This document shows positions 50,913-59,764 of a stretch of DNA of 64,000 nt, in pieces. The notes under the pieces were generated by a model that was not told where the DNA came from, ran no database searches, and worked only from the letters and a program-made list of their open reading frames with translations. The DNA comes from Lawsonella clevelandensis (GTDB lineage: Bacteria; Actinomycetota; Actinomycetes; Mycobacteriales; Mycobacteriaceae). The DNA lies in the NCBI RefSeq assembly GCF_003241315.1, contig NZ_QFOZ01000005.1, positions 12,074-76,073 on the forward strand, read 5' to 3'. Numbering within the stretch: the stretch's first letter is position 1; each line of letters begins with the position of its first letter. Made by a program: the position numbers and the translations under genes.

Positions 50913-51950
50913 ATGGGTTTGCAAATCACGTGGTTTGTTCTAGTCGCAGTCCTCTTCTTCGGCTACTTCGTGCTAGAAGGCTTTGACTTCGGCGTTGGTA
51001 TTTTGGCACCGTTCGTGTCCCGTCACGATAATCCTGAAGTGCAAGAAAAGAAGCGTCGTGTTGTTCTCAACACGGTCGGTCCGCACTGGGATGGCAATGA
51101 AGTGTGGCTACTCACCGGTGGTGGTGCCCTCTTCGCCTCCTTCCCGCAATGGTACGCAACCTTATTTAGCGGCTTCTATCTAGCACTCTTCCTTATCTTG
51201 CTGGCCCTCATCTGGCGCAACGTCTCCATTGAGTTCCGCGGCAAGATTGAATCTAAAGGCTGGCACAAGGCCTGGGATATTGGATTCTTCGTCGGTTCCC
51301 TGCTACCGGCACTCCTCTGGGGTGTGGCTTTCGCCAACATTGTGGAAGGCGTTGAAATCGACGCAGACAAGAATGTTCTCACTTCCCTGTGGGGCCTACT
51401 GAACCCCTACGGCATTCTCGGTGGCCTGGCTACTCTGCTGCTGTTCACACTGCACGGTGGAGTATTCCTGGCGCTGCGAACCGAAGGAATTGTGCGCGAG
51501 TCCGCACTGAAGGCTGTTCGCTATGTCGCTATCCCCACCATCATTGTGGTGGCTGCGTTCGGCCTGTGGACCCAGCTGGCGCACGGTAAAGGCTGGACGT
51601 GGGCGGCCCTGGCTATCGCCGCAGTTGCCCTCATCGTGGCTGTAGTGCTGGCCTGGCGTGGGCAGGAAGCTGTCTCCTTCGGCCTCATGTGCCTCACCAT
51701 TGCCGGTGTTGTCCTGCTGCTGTTCGGCTCCCTCTACCCGTACCTCATGCCGAGCACACTGGAGGGTGGCTTCTCGCTCAGTATCTACAACGCCTCCTCC
51801 AGCCACTACACGCTGAAGGTCATGACCATCGCCGCCGGCATTATGACGCCTATTGTCATCGCTTACCAGGCCTGGACTTTCTGGGTCTTCCGCAAGCGCC
51901 TGACCACGGCTCTTATCCCTGACGGACTTGGTCTAGAAGCGGCCGCCTAA
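50913..51950 (+). CDS. cydB: cytochrome bd oxidase subunit II
   Basis: Partner of CydA. The 345-residue membrane protein has the family start ITWFVLVAVLFFGYFVLEGFDFGVGIL, PHWDGNEVWLLTGGGALFASFP, and a C-terminal helix pair with LKVMTIAAGIMTPIVIAYQAWTFWVF. Nine or so hydrophobic segments are present. The AAGAGGAGG ribosome binding site lies in the short gap after cydA. Confidence 0.96.
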   Translation: MGLQITWFVLVAVLFFGYFVLEGFDFGVGILAPFVSRHDNPEVQEKKRRVVLNTVGPHWDGNEVWLLTGGGALFASFPQWYATLFSGFYLALFLILLALIWRNVSIEFRGKIESKGWHKAWDIGFFVGSLLPALLWGVAFANIVEGVEIDADKNVLTSLWGLLNPYGILGGLATLLLFTLHGGVFLALRTEGIVRESALKAVRYVAIPTIIVVAAFGLWTQLAHGKGWTWAALAIAAVALIVAVVLAWRGQEAVSFGLMCLTIAGVVLLLFGSLYPYLMPSTLEGGFSLSIYNASSSHYTLKVMTIAAGIMTPIVIAYQAWTFWVFRKRLTTALIPDGLGLEAAA

Positions 51951-51976
51951 CGGAAAAATTAGGTAGCCTTTAACCT

Positions 51977-53749
51977 GTGAAAAAAACACAAGAACGCCGA
52001 CAACCACCTATTGATCCACGGCTGTGGAAAGCTTCCCGAAGCGCCCGCAGATACCTGGTTCTCTCGGTCGTTGTCGGCGTTCTTATTGCCACACAAATGA
52101 TTGTGGTGGCCTGGTGCATTGCGCGTGTCACTGCCGGAATTATCACCCAGCCCACACACCGCCACATCAGCGACTGGGCGCTAGAACTTAGCCTCCTCGC
52201 GGCAATGATTGTGCTGCGCGCCGTCACCGGATGGGTACAAGACCGGTACGCACACCGCGCTGCTGGACGCGTCGTCCTCGACCTCCGACTTTCCCTCCTG
52301 CGCGCGGCCCGCCACACCAACCCTCGAGTGCTGGCCGCCCACCGCGACGAACTCCGCACCGTCGCTACCTCTGGCCTCGACGGGCTCCCCACCTACCTCA
52401 TCAGCTACATTCCGGCCCTCATGCTGGCTGTTACCGTCAGCCCCCTCACCTGGATAGCTATTCTGTGCGCCGACTGGCGTTCCGCCGTCATTATCGCTAT
52501 TACTATCCCGCTTATCCCCATCTTCATGATCCTTGTTGGCAAACTTACCGAGGAACGCACCCGGCGTCACCTTGAATCCATGAAGACACTCTCTAGTACT
52601 CTGCTGGATCTTGTGGCTGGCCTGCCTACATTAATTTCCCTGGGGAGGGAGAAAGGCCCCGCCCGCACTGTTCGCCGAATTGGCCAGGAACACTTCAATG
52701 CCACCATGGCGTCGCTGCGTATTGCCTTCCTCTCCAGTGCAGTACTAGAACTTCTCTCCACTCTCTGCGTTGCCCTCGTCGCCGTAGAGCTTGGTTTTCG
52801 CTTGATGGGATACACCGGGGAAGTTCCCCTTTTTAACGCTATTTTTGTGCTCATTCTTGTGGCGGAAGTCTATAAACCACTGCGCACTGTGGGATCCAAA
52901 TTCCACGATTCCGAAGACGGCCAATATGCTGCCGATCGCGCCTTCACAGCTATTGCCCTAGCCGAAGAAAAGACACAGCACGAACCAGACTCTGTTGAAC
53001 GAGAGCCTGCTGCACTTTCCCCGGCTAGCCGCATTGACGTCACGGACCTCACTATTACCTCGCGTGGCGGCTATGCCCCCTACCAGCTTTCATTTACTGC
53101 CGAACCTGGCCATATTACTGTTCTGACGGGTGCTAACGGTGTTGGCAAATCCACAAGCCTCTTAACCATCCTAGGAATGCCCGGCATGATGCCAGAAGAC
53201 TCCGGAATACACGGAACAGTCCTTATCGATGGGCACCCAGTACGCAACATTCCCACCGAGTACTTGTGGGAGCACATGAGTTGGCTACCACAGCGGCCGG
53301 CCATTATTGCCGGTACTGTCCGCGACAATCTGCTAGGATCCGTAACTTCTATAGGACGCTCTGCAGGTCCTTCTACAGATCCTTCTGCAGGGAATATAAC
53401 CGATGCCATTGTGCAGGCTGCCCAGCAAACAGGCTTTAACCACGTTATCGAGCAATTACCTGACGGCTACGATACCTGGCTTGGCTCCGGTGGTATAGGC
53501 CTCAGCCTGGGACAGCGGCAGCGTCTAGCACTCACACGCACTCTTGCCGACACTACCCGCCACGTCATACTTTTGGACGAACCCACCGCTCACCTTGACG
53601 GGGAGGCCGAAGACCGCGTTATCGCCAGACTGCGGGAACGTGCCGCCGCTGGGGACACGATCCTCATTGTGGGCCACCGCGACAAATTACTGCAGGCAGC
53701 GGACACCGTTGTGAATGTTCACCGGCGTGATAGGGAGGAGGGACAGTGA
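51977..53749 (+). CDS. cydD: ABC transporter CydD, cytochrome bd assembly
   Basis: One half of the CydDC heterodimer that exports cysteine/glutathione-type thiols or haem-related cargo and is needed for bd oxidase assembly. The 590-residue protein has a TM domain with six helices (about 30-320) and an ATPase domain with Walker A G-A-N-G-V-G-K-S-T, LSLGQRQRLALTR signature and VILLDEPTAHLD Walker B. The short repeat PSTDPSAG within the ATPase (near residue 465) looks like an insertion. Start GTG at 51977. cydC overlaps its 3' end by 4 bases. Confidence 0.93.
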   Translation: MKKTQERRQPPIDPRLWKASRSARRYLVLSVVVGVLIATQMIVVAWCIARVTAGIITQPTHRHISDWALELSLLAAMIVLRAVTGWVQDRYAHRAAGRVVLDLRLSLLRAARHTNPRVLAAHRDELRTVATSGLDGLPTYLISYIPALMLAVTVSPLTWIAILCADWRSAVIIAITIPLIPIFMILVGKLTEERTRRHLESMKTLSSTLLDLVAGLPTLISLGREKGPARTVRRIGQEHFNATMASLRIAFLSSAVLELLSTLCVALVAVELGFRLMGYTGEVPLFNAIFVLILVAEVYKPLRTVGSKFHDSEDGQYAADRAFTAIALAEEKTQHEPDSVEREPAALSPASRIDVTDLTITSRGGYAPYQLSFTAEPGHITVLTGANGVGKSTSLLTILGMPGMMPEDSGIHGTVLIDGHPVRNIPTEYLWEHMSWLPQRPAIIAGTVRDNLLGSVTSIGRSAGPSTDPSAGNITDAIVQAAQQTGFNHVIEQLPDGYDTWLGSGGIGLSLGQRQRLALTRTLADTTRHVILLDEPTAHLDGEAEDRVIARLRERAAAGDTILIVGHRDKLLQAADTVVNVHRRDREEGQ

Positions 53750-55455
53750 AAGAACTTCGTCTTGCTTTCGACCTCCTACGAATGAATACGTGGCGAGTTA
53801 TTCTCGCCATTGTCGTGGGGAGCCTCACCCTTCTCTCTGCGTTGGGGTTGGCTGGTTTATCAGCCTGGCTTATTGCCCGCACATGGCAGAAGCCTCTGGT
53901 GGCTGCCATTACCCTCTCTGTGACATGCGTGCGCGCGCTGGGCATATCACGTGCTGTTTTCCGTTACCTTGACCGCCTGGCCTCCCATAATGTTGCCCTC
54001 AAAGGGCTTGTGAATGCTCGTGAAACAATCTACAACCATCTAGCTGCGGGAGATCCCACAGTAGTACTACGCATGCGGAAAGGGGATTTCCTGGCCCGTC
54101 TCGGTGCCGATGTTGACGCAGTGGGGGATCTTATTGTGCGAGGTATTATCCCCGCCTTCGTAGCGCTTGTACTGGATATTGTGGCCATTGTGTGGATGAG
54201 TATTCTCTCTCCTTGGGCCGGACTTGTTATGGCCATTGCACTGCTGATCTCCGGCATACTAGTACCCTGGCTATCGGCACGTTCCTACACGGAGGCGGAG
54301 GAAGCCCGTGCAGATGCCGAACACGATCTGTATGCGGACGTCGTCACCGTGATGGATCATGCTCCCGAACTTGCTGTTGCTGGCCGCCTAGACACAGTTA
54401 TTGATTCCGCCGACCAGGCAGGCGTCCGCACCTTAGAGGAAGAAGACCGCAGCGCTGCTCCCAACGCAATAGCTTCAGCTATTGGCCCCGTCGCCACCTG
54501 GATAACGGTGCTGGCATGCCTCCTCATTGGCATTATTCTGTATGCGCAAAATGGTGCAGGCGTAGCGTTTGCGGAAACAACCGCCATGCAGCCCACCACA
54601 CTATTAATGATGTCCCTGCTGCCGCTGGCAGCTTTCGAAGCATCCGATCAATTACCGGTTGCGGCCCAACAATTTGTGCAATCCCGTGCAGCATTACGCC
54701 GGTTACGTGAATTACTCACCCCGCCACGTGAAACCGGTGGCACCCCGCTACCGTCACCACTCCCTGCAACAGCACCAGCAGTGCAAGTTGACCATCTGGT
54801 AGCTGGCTGGGATAAGGCACGTCCACTGAATAACCCACTCACTTTTTGCCTTACCCCTGGTGAACGCATGGTTATTGTGGGCCCGTCCGGTATTGGTAAA
54901 ACGACACTATTGTCTACTATGGCGGGGCTCCTCCCCCCGGTGCAGGGCACAGCGCTTCTCTATGGGGTGGATGTTGCTGTAGCAGAAGAGAAAAGTCTCC
55001 GCAGTACAGTGGGTGTTTTTCCCGAGGACGCCCATATTTTCGACACAACAGTACTGGAGAATCTGCAGGTAGCCACCGGTAATGTCACTGTTGAGACAGC
55101 GACGGCAGCGCTGCAGAAAGTCGGTTTAGGGGAGTGGCTTGATAACCTTCCCGACGGCATTAATACTCATCTCGTTGGCGGTGCAGAAGCTGTCTCCGGT
55201 GGGGAGCGTCGCCGTATCCTACTGGCGCGTGCCTTACTGTCACAGCGGCCAGTAGTGTTCTTGGATGAACCCACAGAACACATGGATAAAGTGGATATGC
55301 GAATGATGATGCAGCGCATTCTTACCGCTGACGATATCTTTACCGCACAGCAGACTGTAGTGGTGGTAACGCACGTCCTACCCGATAATCTGCCGGAAGA
55401 TGTACAGGTAGTGGCAGTGGAACCAACGCCAGAGCGTCGATTCCTCACCGCCTAA
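53746..55455 (+). CDS. cydC: ABC transporter CydC, cytochrome bd assembly
   Basis: Second half of CydDC. The 569-residue product begins KELRLAFDLLRMNTWRVILAIVVGSLTLLSALGLAGLSAWLI, typical of CydC, with VFRYLDRLASHNVAL after TM2. The ATPase has G-P-S-G-I-G-K-T-T, SGGERRRILLARALL and VVFLDEPTEHMD. The histidine switch is VTHV. GTG start overlaps the cydD stop (GTGA). A 16-base direct repeat spans its stop codon. Confidence 0.93.
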   Translation: MKELRLAFDLLRMNTWRVILAIVVGSLTLLSALGLAGLSAWLIARTWQKPLVAAITLSVTCVRALGISRAVFRYLDRLASHNVALKGLVNARETIYNHLAAGDPTVVLRMRKGDFLARLGADVDAVGDLIVRGIIPAFVALVLDIVAIVWMSILSPWAGLVMAIALLISGILVPWLSARSYTEAEEARADAEHDLYADVVTVMDHAPELAVAGRLDTVIDSADQAGVRTLEEEDRSAAPNAIASAIGPVATWITVLACLLIGIILYAQNGAGVAFAETTAMQPTTLLMMSLLPLAAFEASDQLPVAAQQFVQSRAALRRLRELLTPPRETGGTPLPSPLPATAPAVQVDHLVAGWDKARPLNNPLTFCLTPGERMVIVGPSGIGKTTLLSTMAGLLPPVQGTALLYGVDVAVAEEKSLRSTVGVFPEDAHIFDTTVLENLQVATGNVTVETATAALQKVGLGEWLDNLPDGINTHLVGGAEAVSGGERRRILLARALLSQRPVVFLDEPTEHMDKVDMRMMMQRILTADDIFTAQQTVVVVTHVLPDNLPEDVQVVAVEPTPERRFLTA

Positions 55456-55483
55456 AACCGCGATGATCGCCTAAAACCGCGAT
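55449..55483. repeat. 16-base direct repeat across the cydC stop codon
   Basis: CGCCTAAAACCGCGAT occurs at 55449-55464 and 55468-55483, separated by GAT. The first copy contains the cydC TAA. Confidence 0.85.
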
Positions 55484-55508
55484 ATCGGCACACGTTAGTC
55501 TGTACTCT

Positions 55509-56183
55509 TTAGCCAATAATGCGGCTAAGGCGAGCCGACATGCGGGGAACGAATTCACCTTTCACTTCGCGCTCTTCCACCCATCCCAAATCAGTGCCTT
55601 CAACCAGGCCATAGAGGCGTTTACCGCGGCCAAGATCCTGGCCGGTGGGGGAGGCGAGGGAGACGTCAGTAGTTAGTTCCCAGGCACGCTCGTTGAGAGG
55701 CTTCCCTAGATAAAGCTCGGAAAGACCAGTGCTGGTGCAGACAAGCAGCTCAATGTCGTCGCTTGCGCTAATGCGCCAGAAGCCGCTTTCGCGAACATCT
55801 GGGTTAGTGACGGAGCCTTCGCCGTCAAGACGCCAAGTGCGGGAATCCCAGCACAGGTAGTTTTCACCATTATGGGAAACGATAAGCTGCTGCCCAAAAG
55901 CGAAATCACCCTGCTCGTTTTTGGCTTCTTCCTCGGTGGGGGTGGCTTCTGGATAGTTACCCACGCCCGTACCACGCCACACACCTACCAGAGGAAGGAG
56001 AGCAAGCAGACCTTCATGAATATCGGGGCCGTAGCGCAGGTTGGCGGTGTCGTCGGCAATGGGGAGTCCCTCCAGGGCAGGGATATTAAGACCGGATGTG
56101 GAGGCGGCTATCTCTTCTGCTTTGGTAATAGCTTCATTGCCGGTAAGGGGAGTGCTGCTTGCGGTGTTGTTCGTGTCAGTCAT
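55509..56183 (-). CDS. ferric nitrobindin-like (FABP-fold) protein
   Basis: A beta-barrel protein of the nitrobindin/FABP-like family. The 224-residue sequence has a Ser/Thr/Ala N-terminal extension (about 50 residues), then the hallmark LALLPLVGVWRGTGVGNYP, and ends F-V-P-R-M-S-A-R-L-S-R-I-I-G. True nitrobindins bind haem through a histidine in this last strand (PHLSARL); here the place is taken by Arg-Met, so haem binding of the usual type is unlikely. This agrees with the actinobacterial Rv0813c-type branch. The ligand is unknown. ATG at 56183. Confidence 0.88.
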   Translation of the reverse strand: MTDTNNTASSTPLTGNEAITKAEEIAASTSGLNIPALEGLPIADDTANLRYGPDIHEGLLALLPLVGVWRGTGVGNYPEATPTEEEAKNEQGDFAFGQQLIVSHNGENYLCWDSRTWRLDGEGSVTNPDVRESGFWRISASDDIELLVCTSTGLSELYLGKPLNERAWELTTDVSLASPTGQDLGRGKRLYGLVEGTDLGWVEEREVKGEFVPRMSARLSRIIG

Positions 56184-56245
56184 AGGTGTTCGATTCTCTC
56201 GTTGCGGTGGTGACGGGGTGAGTGTTTGTGCGTGCGTATGAAATT

Positions 56246-56659
56246 TTAGTAGTTACGTCTATTGGCGCGCCGGTGTGGACGGGTGGAGCGACTATCGCGT
56301 GTCCGGAGGGAGCGGCGAACTGTTTCACCGCTTCTCGCTGCGCTGTGGTCTCTAGCTGCGCTGTGGTCTCTGGCTGTGCCGCCACCTGCGGCTGTGCTGT
56401 CAGTGTTGGTTGTACTGTCTCCGATAACAGTGGGCTCTACGGTGTTGGATCCTGTTTCCGCCAAGTTGGTGTGGACGGGTGCCGCGCTGCGGAAAACAGC
56501 GGAGTCGTTATCGTCCGCCTGGCTCGTGTAGGTATTGTCGGTGCCGTCATCGTATATACCTGTGGGAACACGACGATAGTTGCGAATAAAAACAGCCACC
56601 ATGCCAGCTGCTTGCGCAAGAGCTACCAAGATAAGGAGGATCTGCATTGTTACTACCAC
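56246..56659 (-). CDS. small membrane-anchored protein with low-complexity tail
   Basis: A 137-residue protein with an N-terminal transmembrane helix (MQILLILVALAQAAGMVAVFI) followed by a basic RNYRRVP stop and a polar, Thr/Ser/Asp/Arg-rich cytoplasmic tail that includes a duplicated A-R-D-H-S-A unit and a very basic end. GTG at 56659 has AGGAG at 9 bases; the ATG at 56647 is the alternative. Family not recognised. It lies between the nitrobindin-like gene and lmeA. Confidence 0.6.
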   Translation of the reverse strand: MVVTMQILLILVALAQAAGMVAVFIRNYRRVPTGIYDDGTDNTYTSQADDNDSAVFRSAAPVHTNLAETGSNTVEPTVIGDSTTNTDSTAAGGGTARDHSAARDHSAARSGETVRRSLRTRDSRSTRPHRRANRRNY

Positions 56660-56779
56660 GTGCTTATTCTCCTTCTGGAATATCTGTGCAGTCTGAAATA
56701 TCTGTGCAGTCTGGGATGTAGTATGTCGCGAAGGTGCATTCCCATATCTAGGGTAATTGGTGACAATGTTCTTGCAGCA

Positions 56780-57655
56780 TTATTGTGGCGCGAATTTGAA
56801 ATAGTTTGCGAGGTTCTCCCAGCGAACTTTTGTGGACGTCCCTCCGGGGTAGCGAGCAGTGTTTTTGCCCGTGATAGGCGATTGGGCAGTGGGACCAACG
56901 ATAACAAGGTTGCCGGCCTGCGCGTAGGCTAACTGTGGAGTGATGCCGAGGGGGAGCGAGGGAACATAGAGGCTTAGCGAAAGACGGTCAAAGACTTTCT
57001 TCCTGTTCGCATCATTGACGGGGCAGGGGGCAACGCTGGAATCTTTCGTCTTGTCCTTAAAAATTAGGAGATCCTCAGGGTCTATTTCTAGCCGCTGTCC
57101 TTCTTTCCAGAAGAATACGTGGGCGCGAACTTGCACATACACCGAGTTACGTTGCTTATGTCCGCAATCAAGAGGGAGGGTTCCGGTGAGGAGTCCCTTA
57201 TCTTCTCCAGCACCGGCGGGAGAGGCATTCGTACCCGCTTGAAACTGAAGATCGCTGATGCCGGAGTGCTCAGCGAGCGCACTGCCGGAAATGTAGACGC
57301 GGCCGGTGCCTTCTCCAAAACTAAAATCGTGAAGTTTTCCGGCGAAGAGATCATGCTGGTTGAATTTCAGGTTGGAGTATTCAACCTGTACGTTAGCGCG
57401 GGGGATATCGGGGGAGGCGTCTGGCTCATCATTGAGGTTAATAAGCAGATCGCCACTATGTCCGGTAGGGAGTTTGGCAATATTGGGGAAGGATTTGAAG
57501 GCGACGTCTGGGCGTGTACGAATACGCGCATTAGCGAGAAGAACATTAGCGAGCATCTTTTCCGCGTAGGAAGAGACCGCAATTTCCGCTAGGCCAAGGA
57601 CTAACACCACAATGGCGAGCCCAGTGAGCCACTTTTTCACTGTCGTATTCGGCAT
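56780..57655 (-). CDS. lmeA: LmeA-family phospholipid-binding protein (DUF2993)
   Basis: In mycobacteria LmeA supports maturation of phosphatidylinositol mannosides into lipomannan in the envelope. The 291-residue product has an N-terminal signal-anchor (VKKWLTGLAIVVLVLGLAEIAVSSYA) and the DUF2993 pattern: SSYAEKMLANVLLANARI, SGDLLINL, ANVQVEYSNLKF and a C-terminal RYPGGTSTKVRWENLANYFKF. Two cysteines (PLDCGHK, APCPVND) may form a disulfide. The ATG at 57655 follows AGAGGT at 6 bases; 57661 is too close to it. It matches the Rv0817c position and is divergent from glnR. Confidence 0.88.
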   Translation of the reverse strand: MPNTTVKKWLTGLAIVVLVLGLAEIAVSSYAEKMLANVLLANARIRTRPDVAFKSFPNIAKLPTGHSGDLLINLNDEPDASPDIPRANVQVEYSNLKFNQHDLFAGKLHDFSFGEGTGRVYISGSALAEHSGISDLQFQAGTNASPAGAGEDKGLLTGTLPLDCGHKQRNSVYVQVRAHVFFWKEGQRLEIDPEDLLIFKDKTKDSSVAPCPVNDANRKKVFDRLSLSLYVPSLPLGITPQLAYAQAGNLVIVGPTAQSPITGKNTARYPGGTSTKVRWENLANYFKFAPQ

Positions 57656-57701
57656 GCGCATACCTCTATTGTGGACTATTAATTCTCTATGACCTAGTAG
57701 C

Positions 57702-57761
57702 TACAGGCTCAGCAGCCACAGGTTCAGTAGTCACAGGCACAGTAACTATAGACACAGTGAC
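57702..57761. repeat. four tandem 15-base imperfect repeats
   Basis: Units TACAGGCTCAGCAGC, CACAGGTTCAGTAGT, CACAGGCACAGTAAC and TATAGACACAGTGAC run head to tail between lmeA and glnR. No start codon puts them in a credible gene. Confidence 0.75.
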
Positions 57762-57766
57762 TGTGT
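57752..57766. promoter_or_regulatory. perfect palindrome ACACAGT-G-ACTGTGT
   Basis: Seven-base inverted repeat with one central base, overlapping the end of the tandem repeat in the lmeA-glnR intergenic region. It is a candidate operator; the binding protein is unknown. Confidence 0.4.
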
Positions 57767-57824
57767 GAGCATGGTAAGCATATGGGTTCTGTAAGGCTCT
57801 GTAACCGCATAGTTGGTGAGTGGG

Positions 57825-57830
57825 TAGAAT
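57825..57830 (+). promoter_or_regulatory. -10 element TAGAAT upstream of glnR
   Basis: TAGAAT lies 112 bases ahead of the glnR ATG, which would give a leader of about 100 bases. Confidence 0.3.
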
Positions 57831-57941
57831 AAGCGGGAAGTAGTAATGCGTGACCAACGGTTACTTATGCGCATAGGTGTTACGTTGCGGTGGGGTGATG
57901 CGTCCGCCTAGCAGGTAACAGGTACCTCGAAGGGAGAGCGT

Positions 57942-58670
57942 ATGCGCATCCTCATGTTAAGCCATGAGACGGACAATGCCTCCGTCATACCAGCTCTCGA
58001 TTTACTCCCCCATACTGTGGTGGTATGTGCTCCCGATCTCCGTATTTTCCTGGAAGACAACGAATATGACGTTGTCCTGGTAGATTCCCGTAATAACCTT
58101 GCCGAGATGCGTTCTTTCTGTGGTTCTTTAGCGACAGTGTGCACCCTCCCCGTCATCTCCATATTCACAGAAGGTGGTCTTGTTGCGCTAAGCCCCGAGT
58201 GGAAAGTAGACGATCTTCTTCTTACCACGGCCAGTCCCGCTGAGGTGGACGCGCGACTGCGAATGGTGGTGGCTCGCTTACAAGAAAACAGTGGTGATGC
58301 GGAGGACGGCGTTATTACCTTGGGGGATCTTCTGATCGATGAAAACACGTATGTCGCCCGTCTAAAAGGACGCCCCCTAGATTTAGCGTATAAAGAATTT
58401 GAATTGCTGAAGTTCCTCTGCCAACATCCTGGCCGGGTATTCAGTAGAACCCAACTACTGCAGGAAGTGTGGGGATATGACTTCGTAGGGGGAACTCGCA
58501 CAGTGGATGTTCACGTGCGCCGCCTACGCGCCAAACTTGGACCAGAGTACGAAGCGCTTATTACCACTGTCCGCAATGTTGGATATAAAGCAGTCGAGTC
58601 TACCTCTGGCAGGAAGACCGATAATCCGCTTAAAGCTACTCCGTGTAAAACTACTTCGCTGGAAGGATAA
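57942..58670 (+). CDS. glnR: GlnR-family OmpR-type transcriptional regulator
   Basis: An orphan-type response regulator of the GlnR/Rv0818 branch, which in actinobacteria controls nitrogen (and sometimes phosphate-linked) genes. The 242-residue product has an atypical receiver (MRILMLSHETDNASVIPALDLLPHTVVV, aspartate D48 in VVLVDSRNNL) without the K-P-F end of a normal receiver, and an intact OmpR winged helix (DLAYKEFELLKFLCQHPGRVFSRTQLLQEVWGYDF, TVDVHVRRLRAKLG, VRNVGYK). GGGAGAG precedes the ATG. mshD follows after 5 bases, so the two are cotranscribed. Confidence 0.88.
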   Translation: MRILMLSHETDNASVIPALDLLPHTVVVCAPDLRIFLEDNEYDVVLVDSRNNLAEMRSFCGSLATVCTLPVISIFTEGGLVALSPEWKVDDLLLTTASPAEVDARLRMVVARLQENSGDAEDGVITLGDLLIDENTYVARLKGRPLDLAYKEFELLKFLCQHPGRVFSRTQLLQEVWGYDFVGGTRTVDVHVRRLRAKLGPEYEALITTVRNVGYKAVESTSGRKTDNPLKATPCKTTSLEG

Positions 58671-58675
58671 AACTC

Positions 58676-59746
58676 GTGGCAGAATTACTGTGTAATAGTG
58701 CTTTTCCTGCGCAGTTAACAGCACAAGCCAAACTTGTGTGTGCGGCGGCACTATCCAGTGATGGAGTTGAGCCCCTATCAGAACAAGCTGAGGCACTTAT
58801 TTGTGCAGATTCAGACCCCGCAGTTATCCACGCATGGGCGCTAGAAGAAGGATGTCTCGTAGGGTATGGGAATGTTGATTGCCGACGGATTCCCACTATT
58901 GAGGTAGTTGTACATCCCCTGTATAGGCGGCAAGGAATAGGAGAGAAGCTCCTGTGTACACTGCTCGGCTCAGCTACAGACTATTCTGCACAGCCTGACG
59001 ATAGTGGTACCGCAGACGACGCTGACAAGCGCCCAATGGTGTGGGCACATGGGGATTTATCTGCAGCATCACACCTAGCGCAAAAACTACATTTAGAACG
59101 CTCGCGGGAACTACTACAAATGAGTTGTTCACCAGCAAATCTCACCACCGCCCTTCCCTCTCTTCCTGCGAATAGTGAAATTCTTACCTTCACCGAAGCC
59201 GATAATCGGTTTGGGGAGACTGCTATGAATGCGGAAATAGTGCGCGTCAACAACGCGGCTTTCTCATGGCACCCGGAGCAGAGCGGATGGGATACGGCAC
59301 AAGTTGTATCGCACCGAAATGAACCCTGGTTTACTTCAGACGACTGTTTTGTGGCGCTGGCTCCCGGCGACGGCAGTACAACTTTTGGCGATGCCGGTGC
59401 CGTGTCGGGGACATCTGGAGCGAGACCGCGTGTCGCTGGGTTTGTGTGGACAAAAATACACGGTGTTTCCACAGACGCGTCTACGGAACTATCTACAGGG
59501 AAGATAGGTGAGCTCTACCTCGTTGGCGTGGACCCTGCCATGCAAGGACAGCGGATTGGGACAGTCCTTACCTCTCTAGCACTGCGTCAGCTAGCTACAC
59601 GTCATGTTTCACAATTTATCCTGTATGTGGAAGGTGACAATACAGCTGCATTGAAAGTTTATGAACGCCATGGATTCACTATTTCTCGTTGCGACGTGGC
59701 CTACCGTTACGATCGCTGCAAGTATCCTCTAACAGAACCAAGATAG
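58676..59746 (+). CDS. mshD: mycothiol synthase
   Basis: Acetylates Cys-GlcN-inositol to mycothiol, the main low-molecular-weight thiol of actinobacteria. The 356-residue protein is a tandem GNAT pair: an N-terminal domain with VVVHPLYRRQGIGEKLL and a C-terminal domain with ELYLVGVDPAMQGQRIGTVLTSLAL and YVEGDNTAALKVYERHGF. It is longer than mycobacterial MshD (about 315), mainly in a linker after the first GNAT domain. GTG start at 58676, 5 bases after glnR. It is followed by the pst promoter region. Confidence 0.93.
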   Translation: MAELLCNSAFPAQLTAQAKLVCAAALSSDGVEPLSEQAEALICADSDPAVIHAWALEEGCLVGYGNVDCRRIPTIEVVVHPLYRRQGIGEKLLCTLLGSATDYSAQPDDSGTADDADKRPMVWAHGDLSAASHLAQKLHLERSRELLQMSCSPANLTTALPSLPANSEILTFTEADNRFGETAMNAEIVRVNNAAFSWHPEQSGWDTAQVVSHRNEPWFTSDDCFVALAPGDGSTTFGDAGAVSGTSGARPRVAGFVWTKIHGVSTDASTELSTGKIGELYLVGVDPAMQGQRIGTVLTSLALRQLATRHVSQFILYVEGDNTAALKVYERHGFTISRCDVAYRYDRCKYPLTEPR

Positions 59747-59764
59747 ACACTCTACCTCGACTTA

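Noticed and set aside
56222..56932. Plus-strand open frame (236 codons) opposite the small membrane protein and lmeA end
   Set aside because: It covers two minus-strand genes with better starts; the product is a Cys/Val-rich translation with no known fold.
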